Part shown: positions 11,790 through 22,422 of the stretch, piece by piece
Position numbering within the stretch: the first letter of the stretch is position 1
How the letters are laid out: each line of letters opens with the position of its first letter
Origin: Neoceratodus forsteri
Taxonomy: Eukaryota > Chordata > Ceratodontiformes > Ceratodontidae
Assembly (NCBI GenBank): GCA_016271365.2
Contig: CM028129.1
Span: 841,544,001 to 841,608,000 of the forward strand
Length of the DNA: 64,000 nucleotides
Direction of reading: 5' to 3'
Translations under genes and position numbers: made by a program
The notes under the pieces: model-generated
Databases searched by the model: none
What the model was told of the DNA's origin: nothing
The model's input: the letters and a program-made list of their open reading frames with translations, nothing else

Positions 11790-12600
11790 TTGTCTGAATG
11801 CTAAAAAAAAAAAAAGTGTTTTAACCATCCTCCTATTGTTCTTAAGTAGGCACACAGAAATGAACCCAGGCCCCAACCCATTGTGCTATGCATGTACTTC
11901 AGTACTGCCTTAGGACATGTTGAATTTTGTACTGCCTGTGAAGTAATATACAGTCTAACACTATTTTTAACGAAGTATAAACTAGCAATAGAAGAACTAT
12001 GCTCCACACTCAAAATAAAAGTTAATCAATTTGAGTTACTGGTGAATAAAATTAACAAATGTCTACAGGGCAGATAAACAGTTTTAATGGGAAATATAGA
12101 TGCTGACAGGGAACAAGACAGAAGCACAAAGTTAAATGAAAGCTTCAGAATACTTTTCCTAAACAAAATATTAAAATCCTTATACACTGCTGTAAATCAA
12201 TAAATAAGGACTCAATCCTGGATTGAATATTTACCAGATCTAGACATTTTAGAGACAAAAACTTGAATATCTAACCTAGGGGATCAACACCATGTCATAT
12301 TTAAAATGGAAGTAAACAAGCTAAAAGGGGAAACCTCATATATACTGCACAAAAAAGGAGCTTTAAAAGTTTTAATGAAGTAACATTTAGACAAAGCCTT
12401 TGGGAAGAGAGATGGGGCAAGAGCCAGACCATTCCAAATTTGGATATTGCTGTGATATTTTTTTACCTAGTGGTTGTCAAATATTTGTGATTTTCATGCC
12501 CCCAGGTTATATACAACAGTTTACACAAGGTCTTGTCAATGCTGAATGTTTGCTTGCTTGTATTTGCTGTGTAGTTGCTGAACATTGACAGTAAGGCTAA
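11790..12600. other. unassigned spacer between two CR1 copies
   Basis: A run of 13 A near 11803 lies just beyond the CR1-2 break. The rest is A/T-rich with no recognisable frame or repeat. Confidence 0.3.
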
Positions 12601-12635
12601 AATTACTAACATACTAAAATGCCAGCAGAATAGGC

Positions 12636-14723
12636 CTAACTGTCTCTCGAGTCTGCTCGATTTTCAGCACCTGCACTGAGGGCTAATTTTGGTGTCCCCC
12701 CTCCCCCTTGGGTTATACTGTCCCCAGTCCTAGATGTTCCACCTGTATTAGGCCTGGTCAGATTTACCCTCCCCTTGTACCTGTCCCATCCCCTCTCAAA
12801 CCTGTCCACAGTCTCTGCCTCTACCAGCTCCCTGTGCAGTGCATTCCAGGGCTCCACCACCCTATCAGTGAAATAACTTCTCCTCCTCTCCCCTCTGAGC
12901 CTGCCCCCTTCCAGCTTACACCCATGACCTCTTGTTGCCCCACCCTCCTTCCTTTGGAGCACCCTGACTGGGCCTCCTTTATTGATCTCTTTCATGTGCT
13001 TAAAGACCTCTATCATGTCCCCCCTGTCCCTCCTCTCCTCCAGGATGTACATGTCGAGCTCCTTGAGCCTCTCCTCATAGATCCTCTCCCCCAGGCCCCA
13101 GATCATTTTGGTTGCCCTCCTTTGGACCCTCTGTAGGAGTGTAATGTCACTCTTTAAATGTGGTCTCCAAAACTGTAAACAGTACTCGAGGTGTGGCTAA
13201 CCAAGCAAGTTGTACAGTGGAAGGATCACTTCCACCTTTCTGGAGTAATCCCCTGGTGATGCATCCCAGCATCCTATTTGCCCTTGCTGCTGCCCTCCTA
13301 CAGGTCTCTGAGTTGTTCATTTTGACATCTACCACTACTCCCAGGTCCCTCTCACCTCCGTGACTTGAATCATGTCTCCTCCAGGGTATACCCCTTGCCT
13401 AGATTTCTGACTCCCAGGTGCAGAACCTTGCACTTCCCCGCATTGAATTTTAGTTTCCATTTTCCTGACCACCTTTCCAGATCCTCCAGGTCCTCGTGCA
13501 AGGCCACCCTCCCCTCCTCCCCATCCACCACTGCACCCAGCTTTGAGTCATCTGCAAAGAGACTTATCTCACTCCTGATCCCCCTCCGGATGTCTGAGAT
13601 ATAGGTGTTGAACAGGAGTGGCTCCAGCACTGACCCCTGGAGAACCCCACTAGTAACCCACCTTGGGGATGAGGCTAACCCTCCAACCACTACCCTCTGA
13701 GTACACTCACAGAGCCAATTTCCTATCCATCTTAACAACTGTCTCCCTACCCCCATTTCCTTCAGCTTAGCCAGCAGACCACTGTGGGGTACCAAATCAA
13801 ACGCCTTGCTAAAATCCAGAAAGAGGACGTCCACTGGCCTACCCTGGTCCAGGGTCCTCGTCACCCAGTCATAGAACTCAAGAAGGTTTGTCTGCCATGA
13901 TCTTCCCATGACAAAGCCATGCTGCCTATCGTTCAATTACCCAGTTTGCTCCAGTAACCCTCCTAGACTTTCCTTGACAATACCCTCCATCACTTTGCTG
14001 ACCACCGATGTCAGGCTAACGGGCCTGTAATTTCTCGCCTCCTCTCTTGATCCCCTCTTGTGGATCGGCATGACATGGGCTACCCTCCAGTCTTGGGGCA
14101 CCCACCCAGTCCTCAGAGAGATGTTGAAAAGCTCCGCTAGAGGGACTGCCAGGACATCCGCCAGTTCCCTCAGCACCCTGGGATGTATCTCATCTGGCCC
14201 AGGTGCTTTCTCTGTCCAAAGGGACCTGAGGGCTTCCCTTACTCTCTCTACTGGGATTTCAGCTTCCATGTCCTCCTTTTCACCCTACACTTCTGGGCCA
14301 CAACCTGTCTGTGGTGGCCACTCCCTTTCCCCAGACCCATCAGGGCCTCTGGTCTCTACCGGTCCCACCCCTTGATCAGGTTTACCACCGCTCCCCTCGC
14401 AAGACATAGCCCCTCCATCCCCCCTGGTAAAAACTGAGGCAAAGTACTCATTTAGGACTTCTGCCTGTTCCTCCGCCTCCTGTGCCCAACCATCCTCTGT
14501 CCGTATCTTGTTGATCTGCCCCTTACTTTCTTTTTTCCCCCTATGTATCTAAAGAACCCCTGGCCCCCCCTCCCCCCCCACTGGCTAAGGACTGCTCCTT
14601 TTTTGTCTTAGCTGCTCTCACCACCCTGGTGACTCTCTTGGCTGTCAGCTCATATTCCTCCTGATCCCTTTCACTCCTTGAGGACTTGAAGCACCTATAG
14701 GTTGCCTTCTTTTCCCTCACCAC
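12636..14723 (-). pseudogene. CR1 ORF2 reverse transcriptase and C-terminus, frameshifted
   Basis: Open pieces follow one another on the minus strand. A linker lies at 14723-14541. The RT fingers follow at 14269-13937 with 'EKAPGPDEIHPRVLRELA' and 'NYRPVSLTSVVSKVME'. The palm is at 13936-13370 with 'QHGFVMGRS', 'LFLDFSKAFD', 'TSGVLQGSVLEPLLFNTYI' and 'SLFADDSK'. The thumb is at 13335-13147 and the C-terminal block at 13106-12636 with 'ILEERRDRGDMIEVFKHMK'. Both catalytic aspartates of the FADD box are present. In the palm, 'GVLQGSVL' differs from the usual GVPQGSVL. At least four frame changes separate the pieces. Confidence 0.85.
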
Positions 14724-15000
14724 CTCCTGTACCTCCCGGGTCCACCAGCAGGGTCTCCCGGCCCTACCGAACTTACGTCATTCCCTTTCGCAGGATCTGG
14801 TAACCTCCTGTATTCCTCTCCTACTGATCCCCCACCTGCTGTCAGAATCCATATCCGGCCTTATCCTGTCCAGATGATCTTTAAGGATCCTTCCTATCTC
14901 CCTGAAGTCTGCACCCCTAAAGTCAGTTACTACCATCCTTGTTCAGCTTTCCTTCCCCCCAGGTCCAGGAAGTACTAGACTGTGGCGTGATCACTCCCCG

Positions 15001-15747
15001 TCAATGGCTCCTTACCTCTAGGCCCCTAATCTGATCACTGTCCACCAGGACCACGTCCAGTGTCTGGGTCTTCCTAGTTGGCTCATCCACCTGTTGTGTC
15101 AGAAACGCATCCTGGAAGACATTCAGCAACCTCTGCTCTCTGGCCACTGGTGATGTCATAGTCCCCCAGTCTGTTCCTGGCATATTGAGGTCCCCCATTA
15201 GCACTACCCTTCCCTTTCCCAATCTACAGTGTCCCTCGAGATTTGCCACCAAACTTTCTTCCAGGACCTCCGCCAGTGCTGGTGATCTGTGTACCACTCT
15301 GACCTTTACTCTCTTACCCCCTTGCATCAGCAAGGTGACCCAAATAGCCTCCACGTTCCCCTCTGCCTCCTCTATCCCTCCAATACCCACGCCATTTCTG
15401 AATAACAGTGCTACACCACCCCCCCTTCCTTCCCCCCTATCTTTTCTGAACATAGTGTAGCCCTCCAGATTTAGGTCCCACTCACGCCCTTGAGTGGCCC
15501 AGGTCTCAGTGACTGCTGCCACATCTACCTCCCCGTCAACTAGCATCACCTGGAGTTCAGGCATTTTATTTCCTAAGCTCCTGGCCTTTATCAGGACCAC
15601 TCTCCACCCCTTTTCCCTCCTCTGCTTTCTCCTCCTTGAGCTCCCATTTCTCAGCTCCTGCACCCCACCTGGTGATCCATTTCCATCTCTTCCTATCCCT
15701 CTAGAGGAGTGGAGACCATGTCGCTCAATTATTGTACCTGCTGGCAC
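15001..15747 (-). pseudogene. CR1 ORF2 N-terminal endonuclease part
   Basis: A 248-codon open stretch. 'VVLIKARSLGNKMPELQVML' (residues ~50-70) is the start of the exonuclease-endonuclease-phosphatase fold, with the usual Asn replaced by Lys ('KARS'). Then come 'VAAVTETWA' (metal-binding Glu), 'GGGVALLFRN', and 'VVLMGDLNMPGTDW' (Asp and Asn of the active site). The endonuclease nicks target DNA for target-primed reverse transcription. The frame ends where 'GSDH' would be expected, and the next parts of ORF2 lie in other frames. The N-to-K change and the break argue for an inactive copy. Confidence 0.85.
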
Positions 15748-15822
15748 TGCCCCGTTTTTGATCCCTCCCCCTTCACAAGTTTAAACCCTACCTTTTGCCG
15801 ATGAACCCAGCTAGTTTGAGCT

Positions 15823-16440
15823 TCAGGATTTCCTTCCCCTACAAATTAAGGTGGAGCTTGTCCCTAGCGTACAGCCCCTTATCCTCCCAGGTCTCCCCCA
15901 GTCCCCCACCAGGCCATACCCCAATTCCCCACACCACTCCCTAAGCCACTGATTTATCTCCCTAATCTTCATCTTGTTTTCCCTACTAGCCCTTGGCACT
16001 GGCAGGATTTCTGAAAAGGAAATCTTACAGTCTATGGAAAGGCATACCCACGCCAACTCCCGGAACCTTGCCTGAATTTCTAGTTCACTATTACCATTTA
16101 TGTCGTTTGTCCCCAAGTGCACTAGAATGTCTGGGGTCCCCCCGCATTCCCTTACCAGTGAATACAACTCATGCTTGGCCTTGTGCACCATCAGGCTTGG
16201 GTGACATTTGGTTCTGATCAGATAGGTTTTACCCCCCTCCTGCCCCTCCCACTGGATGTCTTTGATCATGGAGTCTCCCAGTAGCAGTACTCTAACCTCC
16301 CCCTTGCCTTCCTGTTCATCTCTTGGGTTCCCCCTCCTTCCATGCCCCTCCTCATCCCTTTGTCCAGATTCTCCCCTCAACCGGCTCCTGTCACCTCCCA
16401 CACAAATTGACAAATTAATAACAACATTTACCAATATCAA
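15823..16440 (-). pseudogene. CR1 ORF1, SGNH/GDSL esterase domain
   Basis: About 205 codons open. The N-terminal ~45 residues are charged and probably partly flank. Then comes 'VLLLGDSMIKDI' (residues ~50-62), the serine block I of SGNH hydrolases. 'LVHLGTNDI' (~107-115) is block III with the Asn. 'SEILPVPRASRENK' and 'NQWLREWCGELGYG' follow. This matches the esterase carried in ORF1 of many vertebrate CR1 elements. That domain is thought to aid RNA-protein particle or membrane contact, but its role is not settled. The block V Asp-x-x-His is not seen before the frame ends at a stop, so the C-terminus is truncated or frameshifted. It sits directly upstream of ORF2. Confidence 0.8.
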
Positions 16441-16800
16441 AATGTGTACCTATTCTTACTTAAACTGTATTAATGGCACACTGTGAGATGGTACCCATTT
16501 CAATACTGGTGCAATTACGGTTCCCCAGTCCTCCCCCACATTTTATTTCCTTACACCTTTACAGTCTCCTCAGACCTCATTTATGTACCAGTAATACCCA
16601 CTACAGCAGAACCCCACTGACAGAGATATTGCATCTCATCTGGTCTGTACTGGAAAAAAAATTATTGCAAAAGCAGAATACCGCCCCCCCCCCCGGAAAA
16701 TGAGATACTGCCTCTTAGCTGGGCTATCCTGGGTACATACTTTATAAAAAATTAGTGAAAGCAGGACCTCACCACAGCAGAACCCCAGTGAAAAGGAGAA

Positions 16801-16833
<33 letters not shown>

Positions 16834-17480
16834 CTCCCTCTCTGTACCTTATAGGGCTGCTTTTCTGGCTTGGGTCCATGGAGGTTCAGGCGGCTGGAGA
16901 CTGGAGAGACAGCAGTTACAGATCCTTGGTCTGGTAACTGAAGTGCCAAAAATAACATTCTATACTCTTTTTTTATGTTTTTCCCTTTTGTAATGTCCAG
17001 TTTGTCCACTCATCACTCACTCCAGAAAAGGAGACAATTGACTCCCCCAACAAGCATTTTTCTGTCCCCTAAGTATAGCAACACTACCCTCCACTAACCC
17101 CTGGACTCAGAAGGGCAAACTGCAAATACTACGTAACATACCATGCCTCCCCCCACTGAGAGAGAGCAGGAGTCCCCCTGATTCTATCCCACCTTGCTGT
17201 CTGGCTGCCTGGTGGTGGATAACCCCAGGACTTTCTTTAGGTTAGCCAAACACCACTACCTCAGGTTACTGGGGAGAACCGGGGTTGATGGAAGTTTTTT
17301 GCAAGTAGAAAGGGGGGGTGGGAAGGAGAGAAGATAGTTTTACCAATACTGAGTGACAGTCATCTCACTGGACAGTGTGGGAAGCTGGGCACCAAGGCAG
17401 GCCAGAATTGGGGGGGGATGAGGACCAAGGCAAGCCAAGATCGGTGTGTGGGGGATCCTCCCCATTCTTGGGGTCCAGGG
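16405..17480. other. unassigned sequence with a (CT)n tract
   Basis: No gene recognised. A phrase about 'ccactacagcagaaccccac' (16600-16620) recurs in variant form near 16773-16790 ('ccacagcagaaccccagtg'), so a short local duplication of about 170 bp exists. A run of C (about 16683-16695) and the (CT)n tract lie within it. Confidence 0.35.
16803..16831. repeat. (CT)n microsatellite
   Basis: A pure dinucleotide run of about 14 units. It generates apparent Leu-Ser or Arg-Glu reading frames on the two strands that should be ignored. Confidence 0.95.
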
Positions 17481-17595
17481 GTTATAATATGTTGAGTAGT
17501 ATTTACTGTGATTTTATATTACATGTATTTGTATATGTTTTTATCTGTACTAATTCTGTACAGCGCCTTGGAATTTTGAAAGGCTCTTAAATACA

Positions 17596-17635
<40 letters not shown>

Positions 17636-17637
17636 TA
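17480..17637 (+). mobile_element. L2-like LINE 3' tail ending in (ATT)n
   Basis: The phrase 'gtacagcgccttggaatttt', then 'aaaggctcttaaatacattt' and about 12 ATT units, is the classic form of the L2-type 3' end: a short stem before an A/T-rich microsatellite. No coding part is preserved upstream, so the copy is severely 5'-truncated. Confidence 0.6.
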
Positions 17638-17639
17638 CA

Positions 17640-19470
17640 GTTTGCCTGTGGTGGCCCAGGGTTGGGGGGAGGTGCTACTGCTATACTTAGGGGGCAGAGG
17701 GTTTCTTGTGGGGGGTTGTCTCCTCTTGTTGAGTGAGTGAACAAAGTTGATATTACAAAGAAAACATAAAGGAGATCAAAGAATGTTACTTTTGGCACTG
17801 CAGTCACCAAACCATAACTGTCACTTCTCCAGTTGCTTGAGCACTGAAATCCCAGTCAGGCCAGCACATCAGCAGTCATAGTATAAAAGTATGGGAGTGA
17901 AGCAAGGTTGGGTGAGCCAGGAAGGGTTTTTAAAAGCTTGGGGTAAACAGTGTGCTCTGGCAAGGAAGCTATTAGGCTTAGAACAAAAGTGAAAGCTTTT
18001 CTTTTACTATACCAGCCATGCTATACATTATATATAATCTCCATCCCAAAGTGCATGAAGTTTATCAGAGTTTAGAAAATGGGCAAAGTGTATTCTAGTT
18101 GCTGATTGGCTGGAAGGGTCAATCTACTGGTCCAGTATGAGACAACGGAGACCAGGAAATAACTAGTTCCCATCTCCGTTGCCTCATATAGTTCTAATGG
18201 TTCTAAAGATTACTGGGCCAGTTCCAAATTCAGAATGCAAAACCGATATTTTTATTTTTTTTTGCTTAGCGACCAAGCTACTCAACTGGCTGGCCCCCCG
18301 ACTCTCTGTTAGTAAGCTACCCGATCTGTCAGGTAAAGATAAAAAAAATTCTGACTTTTTTTACTTATACTTGCAAACAGAAACGCTGTTTGTACTTGGA
18401 TAGCAGGTAACTGTGGTAGCGGTATTGGTAGCTGTATTAGTGTAGAGTTTGCCAGTTGATCGTAGGTACTGCTCATAGTCTCCTGCTCACTCTACAGTCC
18501 CACATAGTTTGGCAGCTAATAAGGGAAAAAAAGAAAATAAAGATCACGCACCCTGATTGAGATCGTGTTCGTTCAGCAGTTGTTGACCACGCTCTGTCCG
18601 CTGTGCCCAATCACAATCTGCTTCCCAGTGCCACTCCACTATAATATATGGGAAAATATGGTGTGGATGCAAATTTTAAATGTTAACAGCCAACAGCTAA
18701 CAGCCATCTGCTCTGTAACTAATTTTAAACACCGTAACCAGAACTCTGATGGAGGGAGGTGCAACCACAGGAAACACTAGACGATAGTGGGGGGTAGCAT
18801 GAGATATCAGCACTGGGGATTGGGCACCTACAATAATGGTGACCCAATTCCCAGCACATGTCTCCAGGGCTACCGTAGGGTAGGGTGGCTGGATGGGGGG
18901 GGTCGGTGAAAATAGCAACAGGATGTCGCTATATGTATGCATGCGGGGAGCGAGCACGCACAGCGAAGGGTGGGAGGGAATGTGAGGGGTGGTGCTGCAG
19001 TGGGTTGCTAAGACAACCCTGTGGGGTGATAGGTGGGTTGGCGGCATTGGTCAGCAGGGTACTGGGTTCAGGTCCGGGTGCTGGTGTGTTTTTGTTGTGC
19101 CCGGCTCAAACCTTTTTTTTAATGTTTTCACCCCCCCTGACATGCACCCCCCTGGAGTTGAAAATCCTTAAGTAGGGGGGTGCGGGGGTACAGCTCCTGC
19201 ATAAAACACTAAAAATACTAAGTCCTCGGCACTGTTTTGCTGTGTGCTGGGGTGTCAGAGTGCCAAAATAAATTTTCAGCACTCTTGACTTCTTGATAAT
19301 GGCGATCACCTTTAGGCTTTCACTGTTATCACATGTAACCTAGTGGGGACATGACAATCCTATGACATGACATGAGAAATGGTAGCAGAGAGAAAAGTGA
19401 TCGGATCTAACAGCAGCGCCCTCTATTGGCAATTGTACCAACTGAGGAGCTATTTTATATATCTATATAT
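17640..19470. other. unassigned sequence
   Basis: No gene recognised. 'agttctaatggttctaaag' and G-rich runs around 18880-19160 occur but match nothing I can name. A pair 'gagacaacggagaccagga' (18140) and 'cccatctccgttgcctcata' (18170) forms a ~50-bp imperfect palindrome. Confidence 0.3.
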
Positions 19471-19474
19471 ATAC

Positions 19475-19626
19475 ATATCCCCTGGAGCCACCCGTTGTGG
19501 GATAAGAGTGGTTTCATGCACGTTCTGATTGAGAGAGAACAGAGAAGTGAAGCGGAGGTGTTCTGGCTTGAACAGAATGCAAGTGAAACCACTCTTACCC
19601 TCAATGAGTGGCGATGAAGGACATAT
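19475..19626. mobile_element. foldback (palindromic) element, ~150 bp
   Basis: The left half contains 'ggataagagtggtttca' and the right half its reverse complement 'tgaaaccactcttaccc'. The outer parts ('gccaccc' against 'gagtggc', 'acatat' at both ends) also pair. The whole could fold into one long hairpin with a loop near 19555. It is non-coding and MITE-like. A shorter inverted pair sits just downstream at about 19695-19750 ('gtgcataagacact' against 'agtgtctcatgtgca') and may be a relative. Confidence 0.6.
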
Positions 19627-19873
19627 TAAAATATTATAGATCAAAGGAGGCTCCATGTAATTAAAAAAAACTGTCTTGGAATGTTCCCATTTTCAGGGCA
19701 TCTGTGCATAAGACACTATTCACAAAATAAGAGTGTCTCATGTGCAGGGTAAAGGAGCGCTCCCTCAATTTGTAATACTAAAAACATTAGTTTTAGACTA
19801 AACTATATTTATTTTATACTTTTTTAATCTTCCAGATATTTGAATTAAAAAAATTGACACTTTGCCCATTTTC

Positions 19874-20027
19874 TAAGCACAATAATACCCTCCAGGCTGG
19901 GTGGCATGGGCAATACTGGACATTCCAGGGACTAGAAGGCCCTCCACCTGTGGTGTAGGGCCTCATTATGCCCCTGGGCAGTCCAGTATTGCCCAATACT
20001 GACCATCCTGTCAGGTATTATTGCTTA
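19874..20027. mobile_element. foldback (palindromic) element, ~154 bp
   Basis: Arms 'caataatacc' and 'ggtattattg' bound the element, with inner arms 'gggcaatactggac' and 'gtccagtattgccc' and a centre near 19950. The outer 'agcacaataa'/'ttattgctt' ends resemble those of the 62126-62276 palindrome. It is non-coding. It lies 175 bp outside the retroviral insertion that starts at 20203. Confidence 0.65.
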
Positions 20028-20198
20028 CTGGGATATTACAGAACTCATCTGTACCCATCTGACTCTCCTACTATTTAGACTTCATCAGTCAGTTTGCATG
20101 GTTTACCCGGCTTTTCCCGCAAAATGTTACTCCTTGTAATGTTGAAGCATCTACAGACCATGTTCTAGTATCCTATATTGCAGAAACTGGAAAGCTCC

Positions 20199-20202
20199 CT
20201 GT
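20199..20202. repeat. 4-bp target duplication, left copy
   Basis: The four bases 'ctgt' directly before the LTR 'tgttag' terminus recur at 29957-29960 directly after the other LTR terminus. A 4-bp duplication is usual for gammaretroviral and spumaviral-type integrases. It shows both outer ends of the provirus are original. Confidence 0.7.
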
Positions 20203-20291
20203 TGTTAGGGTGCTTAGCCCTGATCAGATTCTTTACAGTCTTGGAAAAGCAAAAAGACATAGACTAGTGGCATATTCAGTAATAAATCTTG

Positions 20292-20297
20292 TTTATT
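20292..20297 (-). promoter_or_regulatory. polyadenylation signal in LTR
   Basis: Minus-strand AATAAA about 90 bp before the LTR's 3' end. The same hexamer is present in the partner LTR at 28455-28460. Conservation in both LTRs supports function in the original virus. Confidence 0.6.
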
Positions 20298-20510
20298 ACA
20301 CAAATGATAACAGTTGCCCTAAGCAGGTCTTACCATTGACACTGGGAGCCAGAAGTTTCCCAAATACCCCAAGGAGTGAAGAAGGTCTCGAGCGGAATGC
20401 ATAATACAGTAGGTTGTATACTACGATTATTACCAAGGTAACTTAGAAGACTAGATACATAAAATAAGCCCTATTGGCTAAAAGTTAGGTGGCTCCAAGG
20501 TGTTATCTAT

Positions 20511-20517
20511 CCTTATA
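20511..20517 (-). promoter_or_regulatory. TATA-box candidate in LTR
   Basis: Minus-strand TATAAGG, conserved in the other LTR, about 215 bp upstream of the AATAAA signal. It is a plausible U3 promoter, but other TA-rich stretches exist, so this is only a candidate. Confidence 0.35.
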
Positions 20518-20852
20518 CATTATTTGTAATGTCCATGTAAAACAAAGGTTTCATACAAGGTACAGAATGTAATGCAGTAATACATAAATCCAAAAGGTGG
20601 CGGTACAGACTGTGTAATAACTTCTCAGATGATACAAAGACATTAGTGTGTCTTGGCACACTATATGCTGTTACTAAGTAAAATAAAGTAAAATCATAAT
20701 TATAATGTTTCTCTGACACTTACCCTTGTACGGTAAGTGCCAGTACCCTACAAGTTAGTAGTGATTTGTCATAATATACAGTATATGTAAGATAGGGTTT
20801 GTCTAAGGTGCACAGTGGGAGGCCAATTAGAGTGTGGGGACCTCGCATAATA

Positions 20853-20862
20853 TTTCCTCCTT
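20853..20862 (-). other. polypurine tract of the retrovirus
   Basis: Minus-strand AAGGAGGAAA lies directly against the 3' LTR start. This is where plus-strand DNA synthesis is primed in retroviruses. Its position fixes the LTR boundary at 20852. Confidence 0.8.
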
Positions 20863-21872
20863 GTTGCCTTACTGAAAAGGCAACAACACTATGGGGAAGT
20901 AGTAGGAACAATCTCCATTGTCTACGGATCCGACACACGAGCCTTGTAAAGGAACTTGAGTTGTTCATGACGTTGTCTGCACGTGTGTCTTAGACAGCAG
21001 AGTGTTAGTATCAAAAATACAATTAAAAATGCTTGAATAATAAAAAAAAACCTTAAAAAGTAGGTTCCAACCAAGTGTTTGAAAGTGCAGTACTTAAATC
21101 ACCATCATGAATAAGTGTGTCTAGGGCATCTCCAGCTTTGGAGATAATATTGTTGATGTAGATAAGATGGGTATCCTTTCTATGTAAAAGGGATTTCAAG
21201 GTTAATATCAATGGGTCAATATGGACATTAAAAATGGGTAAATACTGAGAGGGAGAGCAAGCATATGTACAGGTCACTGTCAATAACATCTTCCATGTTG
21301 GAAACAGGAGTAACAGCTGTATGACCAGTAACTGTAGTTTGGTGAGGAATAAAATGGAAGTTAGGGAATTCAACCTGGCAAGTTTTAAAACCTTATGTAA
21401 AAGTTTTATGATTTGTGACAATGCAGTACTGTCCATCAGAGGTATATGACATTTTAACAGTAGGAACCCTCCATTTCTTCAATTGGATTGGGCAGGTGAA
21501 AGATTGATTACTTAGTCTTGTAGTCAGGTAATGAACCTCTTCGGCATAGTTCTGGTAAAGGCATCCAGAGCTGTCCACTGGTGATGCTGTTGATGGTGCC
21601 CTGGGATTATCAGTATCATTTGATTTAATATCCATGTCCATTGTGAAAAATCAATCAATGCTGTCTGGTGAATAGCCACACACCAACTTGATGATGTCAA
21701 AAATGTCACAAAGACACAGATAATGGTATTCCTTCTTAGTGCAATGGTCCATATGAGGTGCCACCCATGCTTCAATGGTGGGATGGTAAACCAGAAGAGG
21801 TGGAATTTTGATGCGTTCTCTGTAGATATCTTCATCAAGGTGCCCAATGGAGTGAATGGAAGCTAATTGATC

Positions 21873-21889
21873 AAAAAGAGCTGTAGTGG
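21873..21889. repeat. 17-bp target duplication, left copy, of the env SINE
   Basis: 'aaaaagagctgtagtgg' here is identical to 22406-22422. It marks a LINE-machinery insertion into env, which therefore came after the retrovirus. Confidence 0.9.
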
Positions 21890-22405
21890 TCTGCCGGCCA
21901 GGTGGCGCTGAGGGTTGAGATGCTGGACGCCACACCTCACACCACGCCAGCGACCCGGGTTCGGGAATGGAATCGGGCCATTGGGGCTGGCAGGGGAGAG
22001 GTTGGATTGAGCATCCCAGGACTGCTCTCCTTCCTCTGGGGTGGGCTAGAGGGTTGTGTTGTGCTTGGGAAGCCCCTGGTGAAGGCTGGGGGAAGTGCAA
22101 GACATGGCACTAGCATGGGGTGGAGTCTGGCAAGACACTTGCATGTACACAGCACGTCATTGTACTGCCAGCTCCGGGGGGAAAAAATCTAGGGTGGAAA
22201 AGAGCTGGCATGACTGAGCAGCTTGATGGCCGTGCAGCTGCTGACCTGGAGGCCTATCATGGAGTCACATCAGGGGGTCCAGTAACGGCCGTGCTAGGAC
22301 CCTCATGGTGAGTGAGCCCGCTGTCCTCCATGTCGGTGGGGGCCGGTGGCTGGATGCCCTCACTGGAGCGCTGCAGTAAGGCACAAAAATTGGTGTAAGA
22401 TAAAA
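21890..22405 (+). mobile_element. tRNA-headed SINE, family A, copy 3 (inside env)
   Basis: 516 bp flanked by identical 17-bp duplications and ending in a run of A. The head 'gccggccaggtggcgctgag' (A-box region) and 'cgggttcggga' (B-box) give the polymerase III promoter layout. The body block 'gagcatcccaggactgctct' matches the copies at 6025 and 9150. The perfect duplications and the tail make this the best-defined and probably youngest copy. It gives the true ends of the family: about 515 bp, unusually long for a SINE. Confidence 0.85.
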
Positions 22406-22422
22406 AAAAAGAGCTGTAGTGG
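22406..22422. repeat. 17-bp target duplication, right copy, of the env SINE
   Basis: Identical to 21873-21889. The A run of the SINE tail merges with its first bases, so the exact tail end is uncertain by a few bases. Confidence 0.9.

Larger units (their letters stand above)
12603..16405 (-). mobile_element. CR1-clade LINE, nearly full length (copy CR1-1)
   Basis: About 3.8 kb on the minus strand holding, in order, an ORF1 with an SGNH/GDSL esterase domain (about 16400-15823), then ORF2 with an AP-like endonuclease (15747-15001), linker, reverse transcriptase (14269-13147) and C-terminal block (13106-12636). The 3' end carries 'ccagcagaataggcctaac' (plus strand) followed outward by 'ttagtatgtt'-type repeats, shared with CR1-2 and CR1-3. 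Several frameshifts and stops interrupt ORF2, so it is not active. The 5' end seems to lie near 16405, where composition turns A/T-rich. This is the most complete element in the window. Confidence 0.9.
20203..20852 (-). repeat. 3' LTR of the endogenous retrovirus
   Basis: 650 bp. It aligns with 28374-28527 plus 29466-29956. The plus-strand left end begins TGTTAG. The other end reads 'cctcgcataata' where the partner LTR has 'cctcgcataaca', so the terminal TG of this copy (minus strand) has become TA. A minus-strand AATAAA polyadenylation signal lies at 20292-20297 and a TATAAGG box candidate at 20511-20517, with spacing that would give an R region of roughly 200 bp. Relative to the other LTR it has an 8-bp insertion near 20209-20216. 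Confidence 0.9.
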
